This document shows positions 5,063 through 13,802 of a stretch of 34,795 nt of DNA, piece after piece. Where the stretch lies: positions 1-34,795 of the forward strand of contig JAJLLM010000033.1 of the NCBI GenBank assembly GCA_033837965.1. The letters are read 5' to 3'. The notes below the pieces were generated by a model. That model was given only the letters and a program-made list of their open reading frames with translations. It was not told where the DNA came from and did not search any database. The DNA is from Pseudazoarcus pumilus_A (lineage in GTDB: Bacteria; Pseudomonadota; Gammaproteobacteria; Burkholderiales; Rhodocyclaceae). Positions within the stretch are counted from its first letter, which is position 1. Each line of letters opens with the position of its first letter. The position numbers and the translations under genes were made by a program.

Positions 5063-7869
5063 GGCTGTCGGGTGGTTCGCGGCGCGCGAGCGAGCGCCGC
5101 CATGTGTTCGAGGATGTCATCGCACAGTTGCTCCACGCGCCCGCGCTGGCCCGGCCCGGAGGGCTCGTGAAGCAGCGCGCACAAGGCGGCATGGGCAGCG
5201 GCTACCTGCGCAAAACGCGGTTCGCTGCAATAACGTTCAAGGCCGTGAAGGGTACACCAAGCATCGAAGTCACACGGCACCTCTTCACGCGGAGCCCCCG
5301 CGCCGCGCGTAGCCTGGTGCAGTTGCATGGCCGCCACCAGCAAGCGCAAGTGTTCACGCGGCCAGTCAATGGAACCCCACTTCTCCCAGAGCGGATCAGG
5401 CCGCCAGGCGGCCACCCAGTCGGGAACGGCAGCGGCCGGCATGGGCCGCGCGATCCCGTAGCCCTGAGCGATCTCTGCCCCGAGTTGGAGCAGCACCACG
5501 CCGTGTTCGGAGGCCTCGACCCCTTCGGCCACGACGTTTCGGTCGAACGCACGCGTCAGGCCGATAACTCCGTCAACGATGGCCAGATCACCGGGGTCCC
5601 CCAGCAGGTCGCGCACGAAGGACTGGTCAATCTTGAGCGTTTCAGCCGGCAGACGCCGCAGATAAGTGAGCGACGAATACCCAACGCCGAAGTCGTCGAG
5701 AGAGAAACGCACGCCCAGTTCCTGGCACTCACGGATCAGCGAAGAGACGTGGGTCATGTCGTCCAGCGCGGCGGTTTCAAGCACCTCCAGTTCGATGGCA
5801 CTCGGCATCAGGTTAGGGTGAGCACGCAAGACCGCGAACAGGTCATCCGCGAAGCCACTGCGCGTGAGGTGGCCGACGGAAATATTGATGCTCACCTCGA
5901 GATGTAGTCCGGTGCACCACCAGATCTCTGCCTGCGTCAGCACGTTGTGAAGCACCCATTCGCCCAGTTGCGATTCCAACGCAGTGTCTTCGATGACGGG
6001 CAGGAATGCCGAAGGAAGAAGCAAGCCGCGTTCGGGATGATTCCAGCGGATCAGCGCCTCCACCCCACAGACCCGACCCGATCGCATGTTCACGCGCGGC
6101 TGATAGAACATCTCGAATTCGCCCGCTTCGAGACCGCGCTCGATACCGAGCAAGGTTTCCTGATGCGCCCGCGCGCGACGGTCATGCTCGAAATCGAAGA
6201 CGTGGAATCGGTTTCGCCCCTGTTGCTTGGCGACATACAGAGCTTGGTCGGCGTGGCGCAGGAGCGCGTCGGGGTCGCTCTGATCATGTGGATAGAGCGT
6301 CACGCCGATACTGGCCGACAACGTGACAGTATTGCCACCGCTGACGTGGAAAGGCTGCGCTACGGTCTCGAGCAGGCGACGTAAGGCGTGTTCGCAGGCC
6401 TCTTCGCTCTCAAGGTCACCCAGCAACACCGCAAATTCGTCGCCACCCAGACGCGCCACGGTATCGGAATCCCGCAGCGCAGAGCGCAAGCGGTGGCCGA
6501 GTTCGACCAGCAAACGGTCACCGGCGGCGTGGCCATAGAGGTCGTTGACCGGCTTGAAGCCGTCGAGATCCATGTAGCACACGGCCAGAAGGTTGCCGCC
6601 CTTCTCAGCACGGCTCACGGCTCGCTGAAGGCGGTCTGCGAGCAACACCCGGTTGGGGAGGTGGGTCAGCGCATCGTAGTGGGCCAGCTTCTCGAGGCGT
6701 TTCTGTTGCGCCTTGATCTCGCTGATGTCGGAAAACACGGTGACGTAGTGGCTGACTTCGCCATCCGGCCCACGCACTGCGCTGACGCTGCGCATTTGAG
6801 GGTAGATCTCGCCGTTTCGCCGCCGGCTCCAGACTTCACCTCGCCAGACTTCATCGGCCGAATGCGCCACGCGGGTAATCAGCTCGTCGCTATCCGACGC
6901 AGGCGCCAGCATGGCCGGATCCTGACCGATGACCTCGTTTCGGGCATAGCCAGTGATTGCACTGAAAGCCGGATTGACGTCCAGAATGCGCGGCGAGGTG
7001 TCGGTGATGAGGATACCCTCGTGGGCGTGCTCGAACACCCCCGCCAGCAGACGCAAGCGCTCGCGCGCCTCGTGACTGGCCGTGACATCGACGAGGATGC
7101 CGCGCAACAAGGTAGGAAGGCCCTGCTCATCAGCCACCACACTCACCACATCGTGCAGCCAGATGTAGCGCCCATCGGCACGCTGGAAGCGATAGTCGAA
7201 AGCATGGGTCTCGAGCAGTCTCGAGCGCTCCAGACAGAAGTTGACCGCCCACGCCCGATCATCCGGGTGGATTCTGCTCGCCCAGAAACCGGGTTCGTAC
7301 CAACGCTTCACCGGATACCCGAACAGGCGCACGGCCTGCTCACTCACATAGGTGAAGTTGGTGGTGGCAGCGTCCGCCTCCCACACCACCCCTTCGACGG
7401 CATTCACGAGGTTGGCGAAGCGCTGACCACTCGCGTGCAACTCCGCCTGCGCGCGCTTGCGCTCGGTGATGTCGCGGACGAATGCACAATTGAAGGCACG
7501 GTCCTGCAGCACCATGTAGTTGGCACTGACTTCGACCGGAATGAGGCGACCGTCGCGGGAACGGTGTTCCGTCTCGAACGTCAGCGACCCCGCTTTGCGC
7601 AGAGCCTCCCAATGAGGAGCCCAGAGGTCTTGAGTGTAGTGGGGATCAATGTCGGCCACGGTGAGGCCGATGATGTCCTGCTGGCCATACCCCAGCGCTC
7701 GGCAGGCAGCCTGATTAGCGTAGAACAGGGTGGCGTCGGAGCGAATCCAGTACACCGCATCGGATGCATGCTCGACCGTAAACCGCGCAAGGCGCATGGC
7801 TTCGTCGAGTTCGACGTGCGGCGCTGTCTCGAGATGCCTCGCTGCTTCCGAAGCGCAGTTCTGCTTCAT
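5059..7869 (-). CDS. PAS-PAS-PAS-GGDEF-EAL c-di-GMP signalling protein with CZB-like tail
   Basis: From ATG 7869 the protein has 936 residues; an upstream ATG at 7950 would add 27 residues that resemble no domain. Three PAS domains occupy about 25-138, 148-265 and 273-385. The GGDEF domain (about 393-555) has intact GGDEF at 475-479 and an RDSD inhibitory site five residues before it. The EAL domain has EALIRW at about 604, N in SINIS, DDFGVG at 725 and a late AEGVE, so it should be phosphodiesterase-competent. The last ~110 residues carry His840, Cys866 in PCDFDAW and His893 in AAHAAL, a spacing like the zinc-binding CZB domain. There are no membrane helices, so it should be cytosolic. It overlaps norQ by 4 bp. 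Net activity, synthase or phosphodiesterase, cannot be read from the sequence. Confidence 0.9.
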   Translation of the reverse strand: MKQNCASEAARHLETAPHVELDEAMRLARFTVEHASDAVYWIRSDATLFYANQAACRALGYGQQDIIGLTVADIDPHYTQDLWAPHWEALRKAGSLTFETEHRSRDGRLIPVEVSANYMVLQDRAFNCAFVRDITERKRAQAELHASGQRFANLVNAVEGVVWEADAATTNFTYVSEQAVRLFGYPVKRWYEPGFWASRIHPDDRAWAVNFCLERSRLLETHAFDYRFQRADGRYIWLHDVVSVVADEQGLPTLLRGILVDVTASHEARERLRLLAGVFEHAHEGILITDTSPRILDVNPAFSAITGYARNEVIGQDPAMLAPASDSDELITRVAHSADEVWRGEVWSRRRNGEIYPQMRSVSAVRGPDGEVSHYVTVFSDISEIKAQQKRLEKLAHYDALTHLPNRVLLADRLQRAVSRAEKGGNLLAVCYMDLDGFKPVNDLYGHAAGDRLLVELGHRLRSALRDSDTVARLGGDEFAVLLGDLESEEACEHALRRLLETVAQPFHVSGGNTVTLSASIGVTLYPHDQSDPDALLRHADQALYVAKQQGRNRFHVFDFEHDRRARAHQETLLGIERGLEAGEFEMFYQPRVNMRSGRVCGVEALIRWNHPERGLLLPSAFLPVIEDTALESQLGEWVLHNVLTQAEIWWCTGLHLEVSINISVGHLTRSGFADDLFAVLRAHPNLMPSAIELEVLETAALDDMTHVSSLIRECQELGVRFSLDDFGVGYSSLTYLRRLPAETLKIDQSFVRDLLGDPGDLAIVDGVIGLTRAFDRNVVAEGVEASEHGVVLLQLGAEIAQGYGIARPMPAAAVPDWVAAWRPDPLWEKWGSIDWPREHLRLLVAAMQLHQATRGAGAPREEVPCDFDAWCTLHGLERYCSEPRFAQVAAAHAALCALLHEPSGPGQRGRVEQLCDDILEHMAALARAPRTTRQP

Positions 7870-8009
7870 AACCCTTTGCTCATATCCAACCCACGCTCGC
7901 CAAGAGTATGCCGCAACGGCCGTATCCCTGCGGACATTGCGGTGGCGCATTGTAAAGAGCAGGGGCTGGCGGCATCATGGTCGCCTTTCACTTGTGGTCA
8001 CGGATACGC

Positions 8010-8453
8010 ATGAACTACCTCAACCGCATGCTCCAACCCGGCGAGGAAATCGTCTTTCGCACGCGGCTGCACCCGCTGGTATTCATCAAACCGCTGATCG
8101 TTGCGGTGTTTGTGGGTTTTCTCGCCTTCAGCCTGCCGCCGGAATATGTGCCGTACGTGGGCATCCTGATCATCGGCGTGGTCATTCCCTACACCGCACT
8201 GGTGGCGCTGTCGCTGGCACTGGGCGATGTGGCGGTGACCAACCGCCGCGTCTTGCTGCGCATGGGCGCGCTGCGTGGTCAGATGACCGAAGTGCTGCTG
8301 CACAAGATTCGCGCCGTGGCAGCCGACAACCGTGCCGTCACGCTGGAGCTTGCCGGCGGCATGGTGCGCACGGTCTCGTTCATCCGTGATCCTGATGGCC
8401 TCGCGCAGGCCATCGAACGCTCGCGCAAGCGCCTGCAGGCCGACAACCGCTAA
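8010..8453 (+). CDS. PH-domain (bPH2/YdbS-like) membrane protein
   Basis: Starting at ATG 8010 the product has 147 residues (an ATG at 7977 in the same frame would add 11). It opens with YLNRMLQPGEEI, the usual start of small PH-like membrane proteins. Two hydrophobic helices follow (about residues 24-43 and 49-72), then the PH-like segment with VTNRRVLLRMG, a conserved turn of this family, and a KIRAV strand. Such proteins sit in the inner membrane with the PH fold in the cytoplasm; their ligand is generally unknown. It is divergent from the GGDEF-EAL gene, with about 140 bp between the starts, and is followed by a GC-rich hairpin. Confidence 0.78.
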   Translation: MNYLNRMLQPGEEIVFRTRLHPLVFIKPLIVAVFVGFLAFSLPPEYVPYVGILIIGVVIPYTALVALSLALGDVAVTNRRVLLRMGALRGQMTEVLLHKIRAVAADNRAVTLELAGGMVRTVSFIRDPDGLAQAIERSRKRLQADNR

Positions 8454-8466
8454 CCCGAATCGGTGC

Positions 8467-8486
8467 GCACCGCCCTGCGGCGGTGC
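8467..8486 (+). terminator. Hairpin after the PH-domain gene
   Basis: GCACCGCC-CTGC-GGCGGTGC is a perfect 8-bp stem with a 4-base loop, 13 bp past the stop codon. No U-tract follows, so it may stabilise the 3' end or act only as a weak terminator. The rest of the gap to 8612 holds no gene that I can see. Confidence 0.4.
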
Positions 8487-8612
8487 ATCGCCTGGTCGGC
8501 TGCACGCCGCCACTGCAGCGGATCAGGCGGATTTCCCCGGCTTTTCCCTGTCAGTTGAACTGGCACGCAAGATGCATGCATGGGATGACCTTCTGTTCAG
8601 GAGTCACCCACC

Positions 8613-8930
8613 ATGATCAACAGCTCCCTGCACGAGAATCTCGGCGCGCTGCCCGGCATCCGCGCCTTTGCGCATTGCAGTCCGCACGGCGAGGTGCTGT
8701 TCAGCGGCGGTGAAGTCAGCCCGTCGCTCGACAGCGCCGTACCGAAGATCCTTCACCTTGCTGCAGAGCTGGGTCAGGACCTGGGATTGGGCGCCCTGCG
8801 CGAGGCGGAACTGCACGGCCAGCTGCACGCGCTGTGCATGCCCTGCGAAGGCGGTTCGGTGATGGTCGAGGCGGGGTCGCGCGCGGCGCTGACCGATGTC
8901 TCAGTGCGTCTGCACGCGCTGCTGACCTGA
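8613..8930 (+). CDS. Roadblock/LC7-like small protein, first of a tandem pair
   Basis: The 105-residue product has a short N-terminal helix, the turn LPGIRAFAHCSPHGEVLFSG, a long helix (about 38-63), a strand region LHALCMPCEGGSVMVEAG and a final helix. That alternation and the l-x-G-v-x-g-a-x-x-x-x-x-d-G pattern fit the Roadblock/LC7 (MglB-like) fold, which usually partners small GTPases or acts in signalling. No Walker motif is present. ATG 8613 is preceded by AGGAG with good spacing. The stop is only 8 bp before the start of a similar second gene. The family call is by pattern and moderate; the function is unknown. Confidence 0.65.
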   Translation: MINSSLHENLGALPGIRAFAHCSPHGEVLFSGGEVSPSLDSAVPKILHLAAELGQDLGLGALREAELHGQLHALCMPCEGGSVMVEAGSRAALTDVSVRLHALLT

Positions 8931-8938
8931 GCACGGTC

Positions 8939-9397
8939 GTGGATGTCGGCAAGCTGTTCGACAACGTCACCGCGCTGGCCGGGGTGGAAGGCGCATGGCT
9001 GCTCGATGCCGACGGCGTCGCGCATGTGCATCGCCGCCCACCGGGGCTGGCGCAGGACCCGCTCGAGAACGCCCGCGCCCACATCCGGGCGCTGTACGCA
9101 GCCATCGACTCCGGCCCGGCTGGCGCCGACGACTGCGTGCTGCGCTACGACCAGCGCTGCCTGCTGCTGCGGCGCGCCGGCCCTTTCGTGCTGGCCGTGC
9201 TGACGCAGGACGCCTCCAGTCTGGTGGCGGTACGCATGGTCACCAACCTGCTGGTACGCAACCTCACGCCGGAAGCGGTCGGCGCCCTCAAACCGCAGCC
9301 CGACCCCGGCCCCGCCGAGGCGCCGCCGGCAGTGGAGGAAAGCGCACCGTTGGCGCCCGCCAAGGGTGTGCGCATGTACCGCGGCCAGCCTTACTGA
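8939..9397 (+). CDS. Roadblock/LC7-like protein, second of a tandem pair
   Basis: With GTG 8939 as start, 8 bp after the preceding stop, the product has 152 residues. An in-frame ATG at 8834 would place 35 residues inside the preceding gene and is less likely. The first ~110 residues repeat the architecture of the upstream protein: helix GKLFDNVTALAGVEG, strand WLLDADGVAHVH, a long helix, strand CLLLRRAGPFVLAVL and a helix starting VRMVTNLLVRNLT. A proline/alanine-rich tail ends in MYRGQPY, as in some MglB/roadblock proteins. The final TGA overlaps the end of arsH on the other strand by 7 bp, so the two are convergent. The function is unknown; dimer formation with the upstream product is a reasonable guess. 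Confidence 0.65.
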   Translation: MDVGKLFDNVTALAGVEGAWLLDADGVAHVHRRPPGLAQDPLENARAHIRALYAAIDSGPAGADDCVLRYDQRCLLLRRAGPFVLAVLTQDASSLVAVRMVTNLLVRNLTPEAVGALKPQPDPGPAEAPPAVEESAPLAPAKGVRMYRGQPY

Positions 9398-10053
9398 GCC
9401 TCGCTCTCCAGCGCGCCCGCGCCGTTCAGGATGGCGTAGGTGGCGAGCGGATCACGCTCCTTGCGCTCGCTGTAGCGATCAGTGAGAAAGTCCTTCTCGT
9501 CGCGCAGCAGCACGGTGAATTTGTAGAGCTCTTCCATCACGTCGATGATGCGGTCGCGGTAGGGCGAATCCTTCATGCGGCCGTCCTCCTCGAACTGCTC
9601 CCAGGCCTTGGCCACCGAGGACTGGTTGGGGATGGTGAACATGCGCATCCAGCGCCCCAGCACGCGCAGGCTGTTGACCGCGTTGAAGGACTGCGAGCCG
9701 CCGGACACCTGCATTACCGCCAGCGTCTTGCCCTGGGTGGGGCGCACCGAGCCGGTGTTGAGCGGGATCCAGTCGATCTGCATCTTCATCAGGCCGGACA
9801 GGTTGCCGTGGATCTCCGGGCTGGACCACACCATGCCCTCGCTCCAGTCGGCCAGCGCGCGCAACTCGACCACCTTGGGGTGGCTGGCATCCACGCTGTT
9901 GGGCAGCGGCAGGTCGTGCGGGTGGAAGAAACGCACCTCGGCACCCATGGCCGTGAGATGACGCGCCGCTTCCTCCGCCGCCAGGCGGCTGAAGGAGCGC
10001 TCGCGCAGCGAACCGTAGAGAAACAGGATGCGGGGCGGATGGGTGGATTTCAC
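9391..10053 (-). CDS. arsH: ArsH NADPH-dependent FMN reductase / organoarsenical oxidase
   Basis: The 220-residue protein begins with PRILFLYGSLRERSFSRLAAE, the flavodoxin-like phosphate-binding loop (GSLRERSFS) typical of ArsH. It continues with the segments EIHGNLSGLMKMQIDWIP and VMQVSGGSQSFNAVNSLR, equally characteristic. ArsH oxidises trivalent methylated arsenicals with FMN and NADPH in the cytosol, conferring resistance. Its length is close to the family norm. The ATG overlaps the arsR stop (ATGA at 10050-10053), so the two form a tight operon repressed by ArsR in the absence of arsenite. No arsB/acr3 or arsC lies in the window; efflux genes would have to be elsewhere. Confidence 0.92.
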   Translation of the reverse strand: MKSTHPPRILFLYGSLRERSFSRLAAEEAARHLTAMGAEVRFFHPHDLPLPNSVDASHPKVVELRALADWSEGMVWSSPEIHGNLSGLMKMQIDWIPLNTGSVRPTQGKTLAVMQVSGGSQSFNAVNSLRVLGRWMRMFTIPNQSSVAKAWEQFEEDGRMKDSPYRDRIIDVMEELYKFTVLLRDEKDFLTDRYSERKERDPLATYAILNGAGALESEAQ

Positions 10054-10370
10054 GAACAGTCTCCGGGGGTTTGAGTGCCGCAGGCAGCCAGGCCCTGGCA
10101 GCAGTCTTCGGTGAGATAGGCCAGCAACGCGCGCGTGCCGTCCCAGTCGATGGCGTGGAGGACGTGACGGCCATCGCGCCAGGTACGCAACAGACGACCC
10201 TGCTGCAACTGGTCGAGATGACGCGACAAGGTGGATACCGGCACGTCCAGCCGCAAGGCCAGTTCACCCACGCTCAACCCCTGCGGGCCGGCACGCACGA
10301 GCAGCCGGAAAGCCTCCAGACGGGTGCCCTGTCCGAGGGCATTGAGCGCAGCGAGAATGTGTTCGGCCAT
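10050..10370 (-). CDS. arsR: ArsR-family arsenic-responsive repressor
   Basis: ATG 10370 is chosen because AGGA precedes it by six bases; the open frame could start earlier at 10400. The 106-residue protein has the winged-helix of ArsR/SmtB, with recognition helix VPVSTLSRHLDQL. The classical ELCVCDL arsenite site is absent from the DNA-binding helix. Instead the C-terminus carries Cys90, Cys91 and Cys97 in DCCQGLAAC, the same n, n+1, n+7 spacing as the C-terminal As(III) site of the Acidithiobacillus ArsR, plus a further Cys105. It overlaps arsH and faces an aldo/keto reductase gene across a 122-bp divergent promoter region holding a candidate operator. Confidence 0.9.
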   Translation of the reverse strand: MAEHILAALNALGQGTRLEAFRLLVRAGPQGLSVGELALRLDVPVSTLSRHLDQLQQGRLLRTWRDGRHVLHAIDWDGTRALLAYLTEDCCQGLAACGTQTPGDCS

Positions 10371-10382
10371 GGAAAATCCTAC

Positions 10383-10402
10383 TTTTGCGCAATTATGCAA
10401 TT
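10383..10402. promoter_or_regulatory. Candidate ArsR operator dyad
   Basis: TTGC-gcaattat-GCAA at 10385-10400 is an inverted repeat with AATT at its centre (12 of 16 positions symmetric). It lies between arsR and the divergent aldo/keto reductase, 7 bp upstream of the arsR ribosome-binding site. Imperfect AT-rich dyads in this position are typical ArsR operators. One bound repressor here could affect both directions. Confidence 0.45.
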
Positions 10403-10492
10403 AATGTCCCGATGCTACAAACCGGCCTCGGGTTTGCACCACCGGCGGGGTCCGCAAGACAATGGGCGCTTCGACGGCCAAGGAAGATGCAC

Positions 10493-11341
<849 letters not shown>

Positions 11342-11348
11342 GCTGAGC

Positions 11349-11759
11349 ATGAAACCGCATCTTTCGATGGTAACGCTGGGCGTGCGCGACCTGCCGCGCG
11401 CCATACGCTTCTACGAACAGGGTCTTGGACTGCCGCGCATGAAGGTGGACAGCGATGCGGTTGCCTTCTTCCCGCTCGCCGGTGCCTGGCTGGGGCTGTT
11501 CGGCCGCGACGATCTGGCGAAGGATGCCCGCGTGGCGGCCGAGGGCAGCGGCTTTGGCGGAATTGCGCTGGCGCACAACGTGGCCTCGCGCGAGGAGGTC
11601 GACGCCACGCTGGCGCAGGCCGTGGCAGCCGGCGCGACGCTGTTGAAGCCGGGGCAGGACGTGTTCTGGGGCGGCTATTCGGGCTACTTTGCCGACCCGG
11701 ACGGTCACCTGTGGGAAGTCGCGTGGAACCCCTTCATGCAGGTCGGGCCGGCGTCCTGA
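11349..11759 (+). CDS. VOC-family (glyoxalase/bleomycin-resistance-like) protein
   Basis: The 136-residue protein opens MKPHLSMVTLGVRDLPRAIRFYEQGLGLP, the first beta-alpha-beta unit of the VOC fold. It closes with YSGYFADPDGHLWEVAWNP, the second unit with a metal-position Glu. The first-unit metal position is not an obvious His, so the metal site may be incomplete or shifted. The family includes glyoxalases, dioxygenases and resistance proteins; the substrate is unknown. ATG 11349 follows the aldo/keto reductase stop by 7 bp, with only a weak GAG ribosome site, suggesting coupling. It is convergent with the CDGSH gene 6 bp away. Confidence 0.82.
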   Translation: MKPHLSMVTLGVRDLPRAIRFYEQGLGLPRMKVDSDAVAFFPLAGAWLGLFGRDDLAKDARVAAEGSGFGGIALAHNVASREEVDATLAQAVAAGATLLKPGQDVFWGGYSGYFADPDGHLWEVAWNPFMQVGPAS

Positions 11760-11765
11760 TCGCGG

Positions 11766-12011
11766 TCAACAGGACTTGTGCGTGCCGTCGCAGAACGGCG
11801 GCTTCGCCGTGCGCTTGCACGCACACAACCAGGCCTTGCCGCTTTTCTCGGCGGTGAAACGCAGCGGCTGAAACGGACCGCCCTTGTGCGAACCATCGCA
11901 GAACGGCTGCTTCGCACTCTTGCCACAGGCGCACCACCAGTAGTCCTTGCCGGCCTCGAGTTCCACCACACAGGGGGCTTTCTGCGGCATGTCGGGGATC
12001 GTTTCGCTCAT
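11766..12011 (-). CDS. Dual CDGSH iron-sulfur protein
   Basis: The 81-residue protein holds two complete CDGSH-type 2Fe-2S sites. The first is CAC at 27-29, FCDGSH with Cys38 and His42. The second is CAC at 63-65, FCDGTH with Cys74 and His78. Each gives the 3-Cys-1-His ligation of mitoNEET-type zinc-finger CDGSH proteins, and the tandem arrangement is the bacterial or MiNT-like form. The likely role is electron transfer or cluster handling in the cytosol; specific partners are not evident. It sits downstream of ahpF on the same strand, separated by a terminator-like hairpin, so it probably has its own promoter. Confidence 0.93.
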   Translation of the reverse strand: MSETIPDMPQKAPCVVELEAGKDYWWCACGKSAKQPFCDGSHKGGPFQPLRFTAEKSGKAWLCACKRTAKPPFCDGTHKSC

Positions 12012-12078
12012 CAGCTTCTCCGCTTGGGTGCGCCACGACGCGGCGCTGTCTCCAATCTAGCTGTCGCCACCGCAAATG

Positions 12079-12109
12079 AAAACGGCCGGACCTTGCGGGC
12101 CGGCCGTTG
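12079..12109 (-). terminator. Rho-independent terminator of ahpF
   Basis: On the minus strand the stem AACGGCCGG/CCGGCCGTT, extended by GG/CC around a CAAG-type loop, is followed by TTTTCATTT. It begins about 20 bp after the ahpF stop. The same CCGTTTTCATTT tail occurs in the terminator at 14642-14668. Confidence 0.75.
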
Positions 12110-12129
12110 CATCGAGCGGGAATCCCGGA

Positions 12130-13725
12130 TCAGGCGGCGATGGGCGCAGCCTTTTCGGTTTCCGACGTGCTGCGGATGAGGTGGTCGAAGGCCGACAGCG
12201 CGGCCTTGCTGCCTTCACCCATGGCGATGACGATCTGCTTGTACGGCACCGTGGTGCAGTCGCCGGCGGCGAAGATGCCGTGGGCGGAGGTCTCGCAACG
12301 GTCGTTGATGACGATCTCGCCATAACGCGAGAGTTCGACCGAGCCTTTCAGGAAGTCGGTGTTCGGCAGCAGGCCGATCTGCACGAAGACGCCTTCGAGT
12401 TCGACCTTCTTCGTCTCGCCGCTGACGCGGTCGACATACACCAGGCCATTCACGCGATTGCCGTCGCCGGTGACTTCGGTGGTCTGGGCGCTGGTGATCA
12501 CCGTGACGTTGGGCAGACTGGTGAGCTTGGCCTGCAGCACGGCGTCGGCGCGCAGCTTGCTGTCGAACTCGATCAGCGTGACCTTGCCGACGATGCCGGC
12601 GAGGTCGATCGCCGCTTCGACACCCGAGTTGCCGCCGCCGATGACGGCCACGTGCTTGCCCTTGAACAACGGGCCGTCGCAGTGCGGGCAATAGGCCACG
12701 CCGCGGTTGCGGTATTCGCGCTCGCCCGGCACGTTGAGTTCGCGCCAGCGCGCGCCGGTAGCCAGGATCACGCTGCGGCTTTTCAGCACCGCACCGTTCT
12801 CCAGCACCACTTCGGCCAGACCGCCCGGCGTGGTGGCCGGGACGACCTTGGCGGCGCGCTGCAGGTTCATGATGTCGACCTCGTAGGTCTTCACATGCTC
12901 CTCAAGCGCAGCGACCATCTTCGGGCCTTCGGTTTCCTTCACCGAGATGAAGTTCTCGATGGCCATGGTGTCCATCACCTGACCGCCGAAACGCTCCGAC
13001 ACGATGCCGGTGGCGATGCCCTTGCGGGCGGCGTAGATCGCCGCAGCCGCGCCGGCCGGGCCGCCGCCGACGATCAGCACGTCGAAAGCATCCTTCTGCG
13101 ACAGCTTGGCCGCGTCACGCTCGGAGGCACCGACGTCCACCTTGGCGAGGATCTCTTCCAGCGTCATGCGGCCGGAACCGAATTCCTCGCCGTTGAGCAG
13201 CATGGTCGGCACCGCGAGGATGTTCTTGCTCTCGACTTCCTGCCGGAATACACCGCCATCCACCATGGTGTGGCGGATCTTCGGGTTCAGGATGGCCATC
13301 AGGTTCAGCGCCTGCACCACGTCCGGGCAGTTGTGGCAGGACAGCGAGATGTAGGTGGTGAACTCCAGTTCGGCATCCAGCGCCTTGATGGCTTCGATCT
13401 GCTCGGCCGTGATCTTGGGCGGGTAGCCGCCGGCCTGCAGCAGCGCCAGCACCAGCGAGGTGAACTCGTGACCCATGGGCAGACCGGCAAAGCGCACGCC
13501 CATGTCGGTGCCGGCACGGCTGACCGAGAAGGACGGCACGCGCTCACCCTCGTTATTGCCGGCACGGCGTGCCGACACGCGATCGGACAGCGCGGCGATG
13601 TCGTCGATGAGTTCGAGCACCTCGCGCGACTTGGCGCTGTCGTCCACGAAGGCGACGAGTTCGACGTTTTCGTTGATGCGCTCAAGCAGGGTCTTGAGCT
13701 GGGCTTTCATGTTGGCGTCGAGCAT
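12130..13725 (-). CDS. ahpF: Alkyl hydroperoxide reductase subunit F
   Basis: ATG 13725 is chosen for its AAGGAG six bases upstream; the frame opens at 13749. The 531-residue flavoprotein has an N-terminal glutaredoxin-like pair with CHNC at 130-133. A FAD-binding VLIVGGGPAGAAAA loop follows at about 215, then the redox CPHC pair with the AYCPHCDGP signature, the NAD-binding VIGGGNSGVEAA loop, and the late GIFAAGDCT motif. All redox pairs are intact and the length is normal. AhpF passes electrons from NADH to AhpC, which reduces peroxides in the cytosol. It follows ahpC on the same strand after about 130 bp containing two strong hairpins. Confidence 0.97.
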   Translation of the reverse strand: MLDANMKAQLKTLLERINENVELVAFVDDSAKSREVLELIDDIAALSDRVSARRAGNNEGERVPSFSVSRAGTDMGVRFAGLPMGHEFTSLVLALLQAGGYPPKITAEQIEAIKALDAELEFTTYISLSCHNCPDVVQALNLMAILNPKIRHTMVDGGVFRQEVESKNILAVPTMLLNGEEFGSGRMTLEEILAKVDVGASERDAAKLSQKDAFDVLIVGGGPAGAAAAIYAARKGIATGIVSERFGGQVMDTMAIENFISVKETEGPKMVAALEEHVKTYEVDIMNLQRAAKVVPATTPGGLAEVVLENGAVLKSRSVILATGARWRELNVPGEREYRNRGVAYCPHCDGPLFKGKHVAVIGGGNSGVEAAIDLAGIVGKVTLIEFDSKLRADAVLQAKLTSLPNVTVITSAQTTEVTGDGNRVNGLVYVDRVSGETKKVELEGVFVQIGLLPNTDFLKGSVELSRYGEIVINDRCETSAHGIFAAGDCTTVPYKQIVIAMGEGSKAALSAFDHLIRSTSETEKAAPIAA

Positions 13726-13802
13726 GGCTGACTCCTTGAATACGGTCATTGAAACGAAGGTTCCGACTCATTCAGCAGCGCCGGCACACGGCGCTCCTGG
13801 AT

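Noticed and set aside
12076..13731. 551-residue plus-strand ORF antisense to ahpF
   Set aside because: The ahpF frame shows all redox and nucleotide-binding motifs; the antisense frame shows none.
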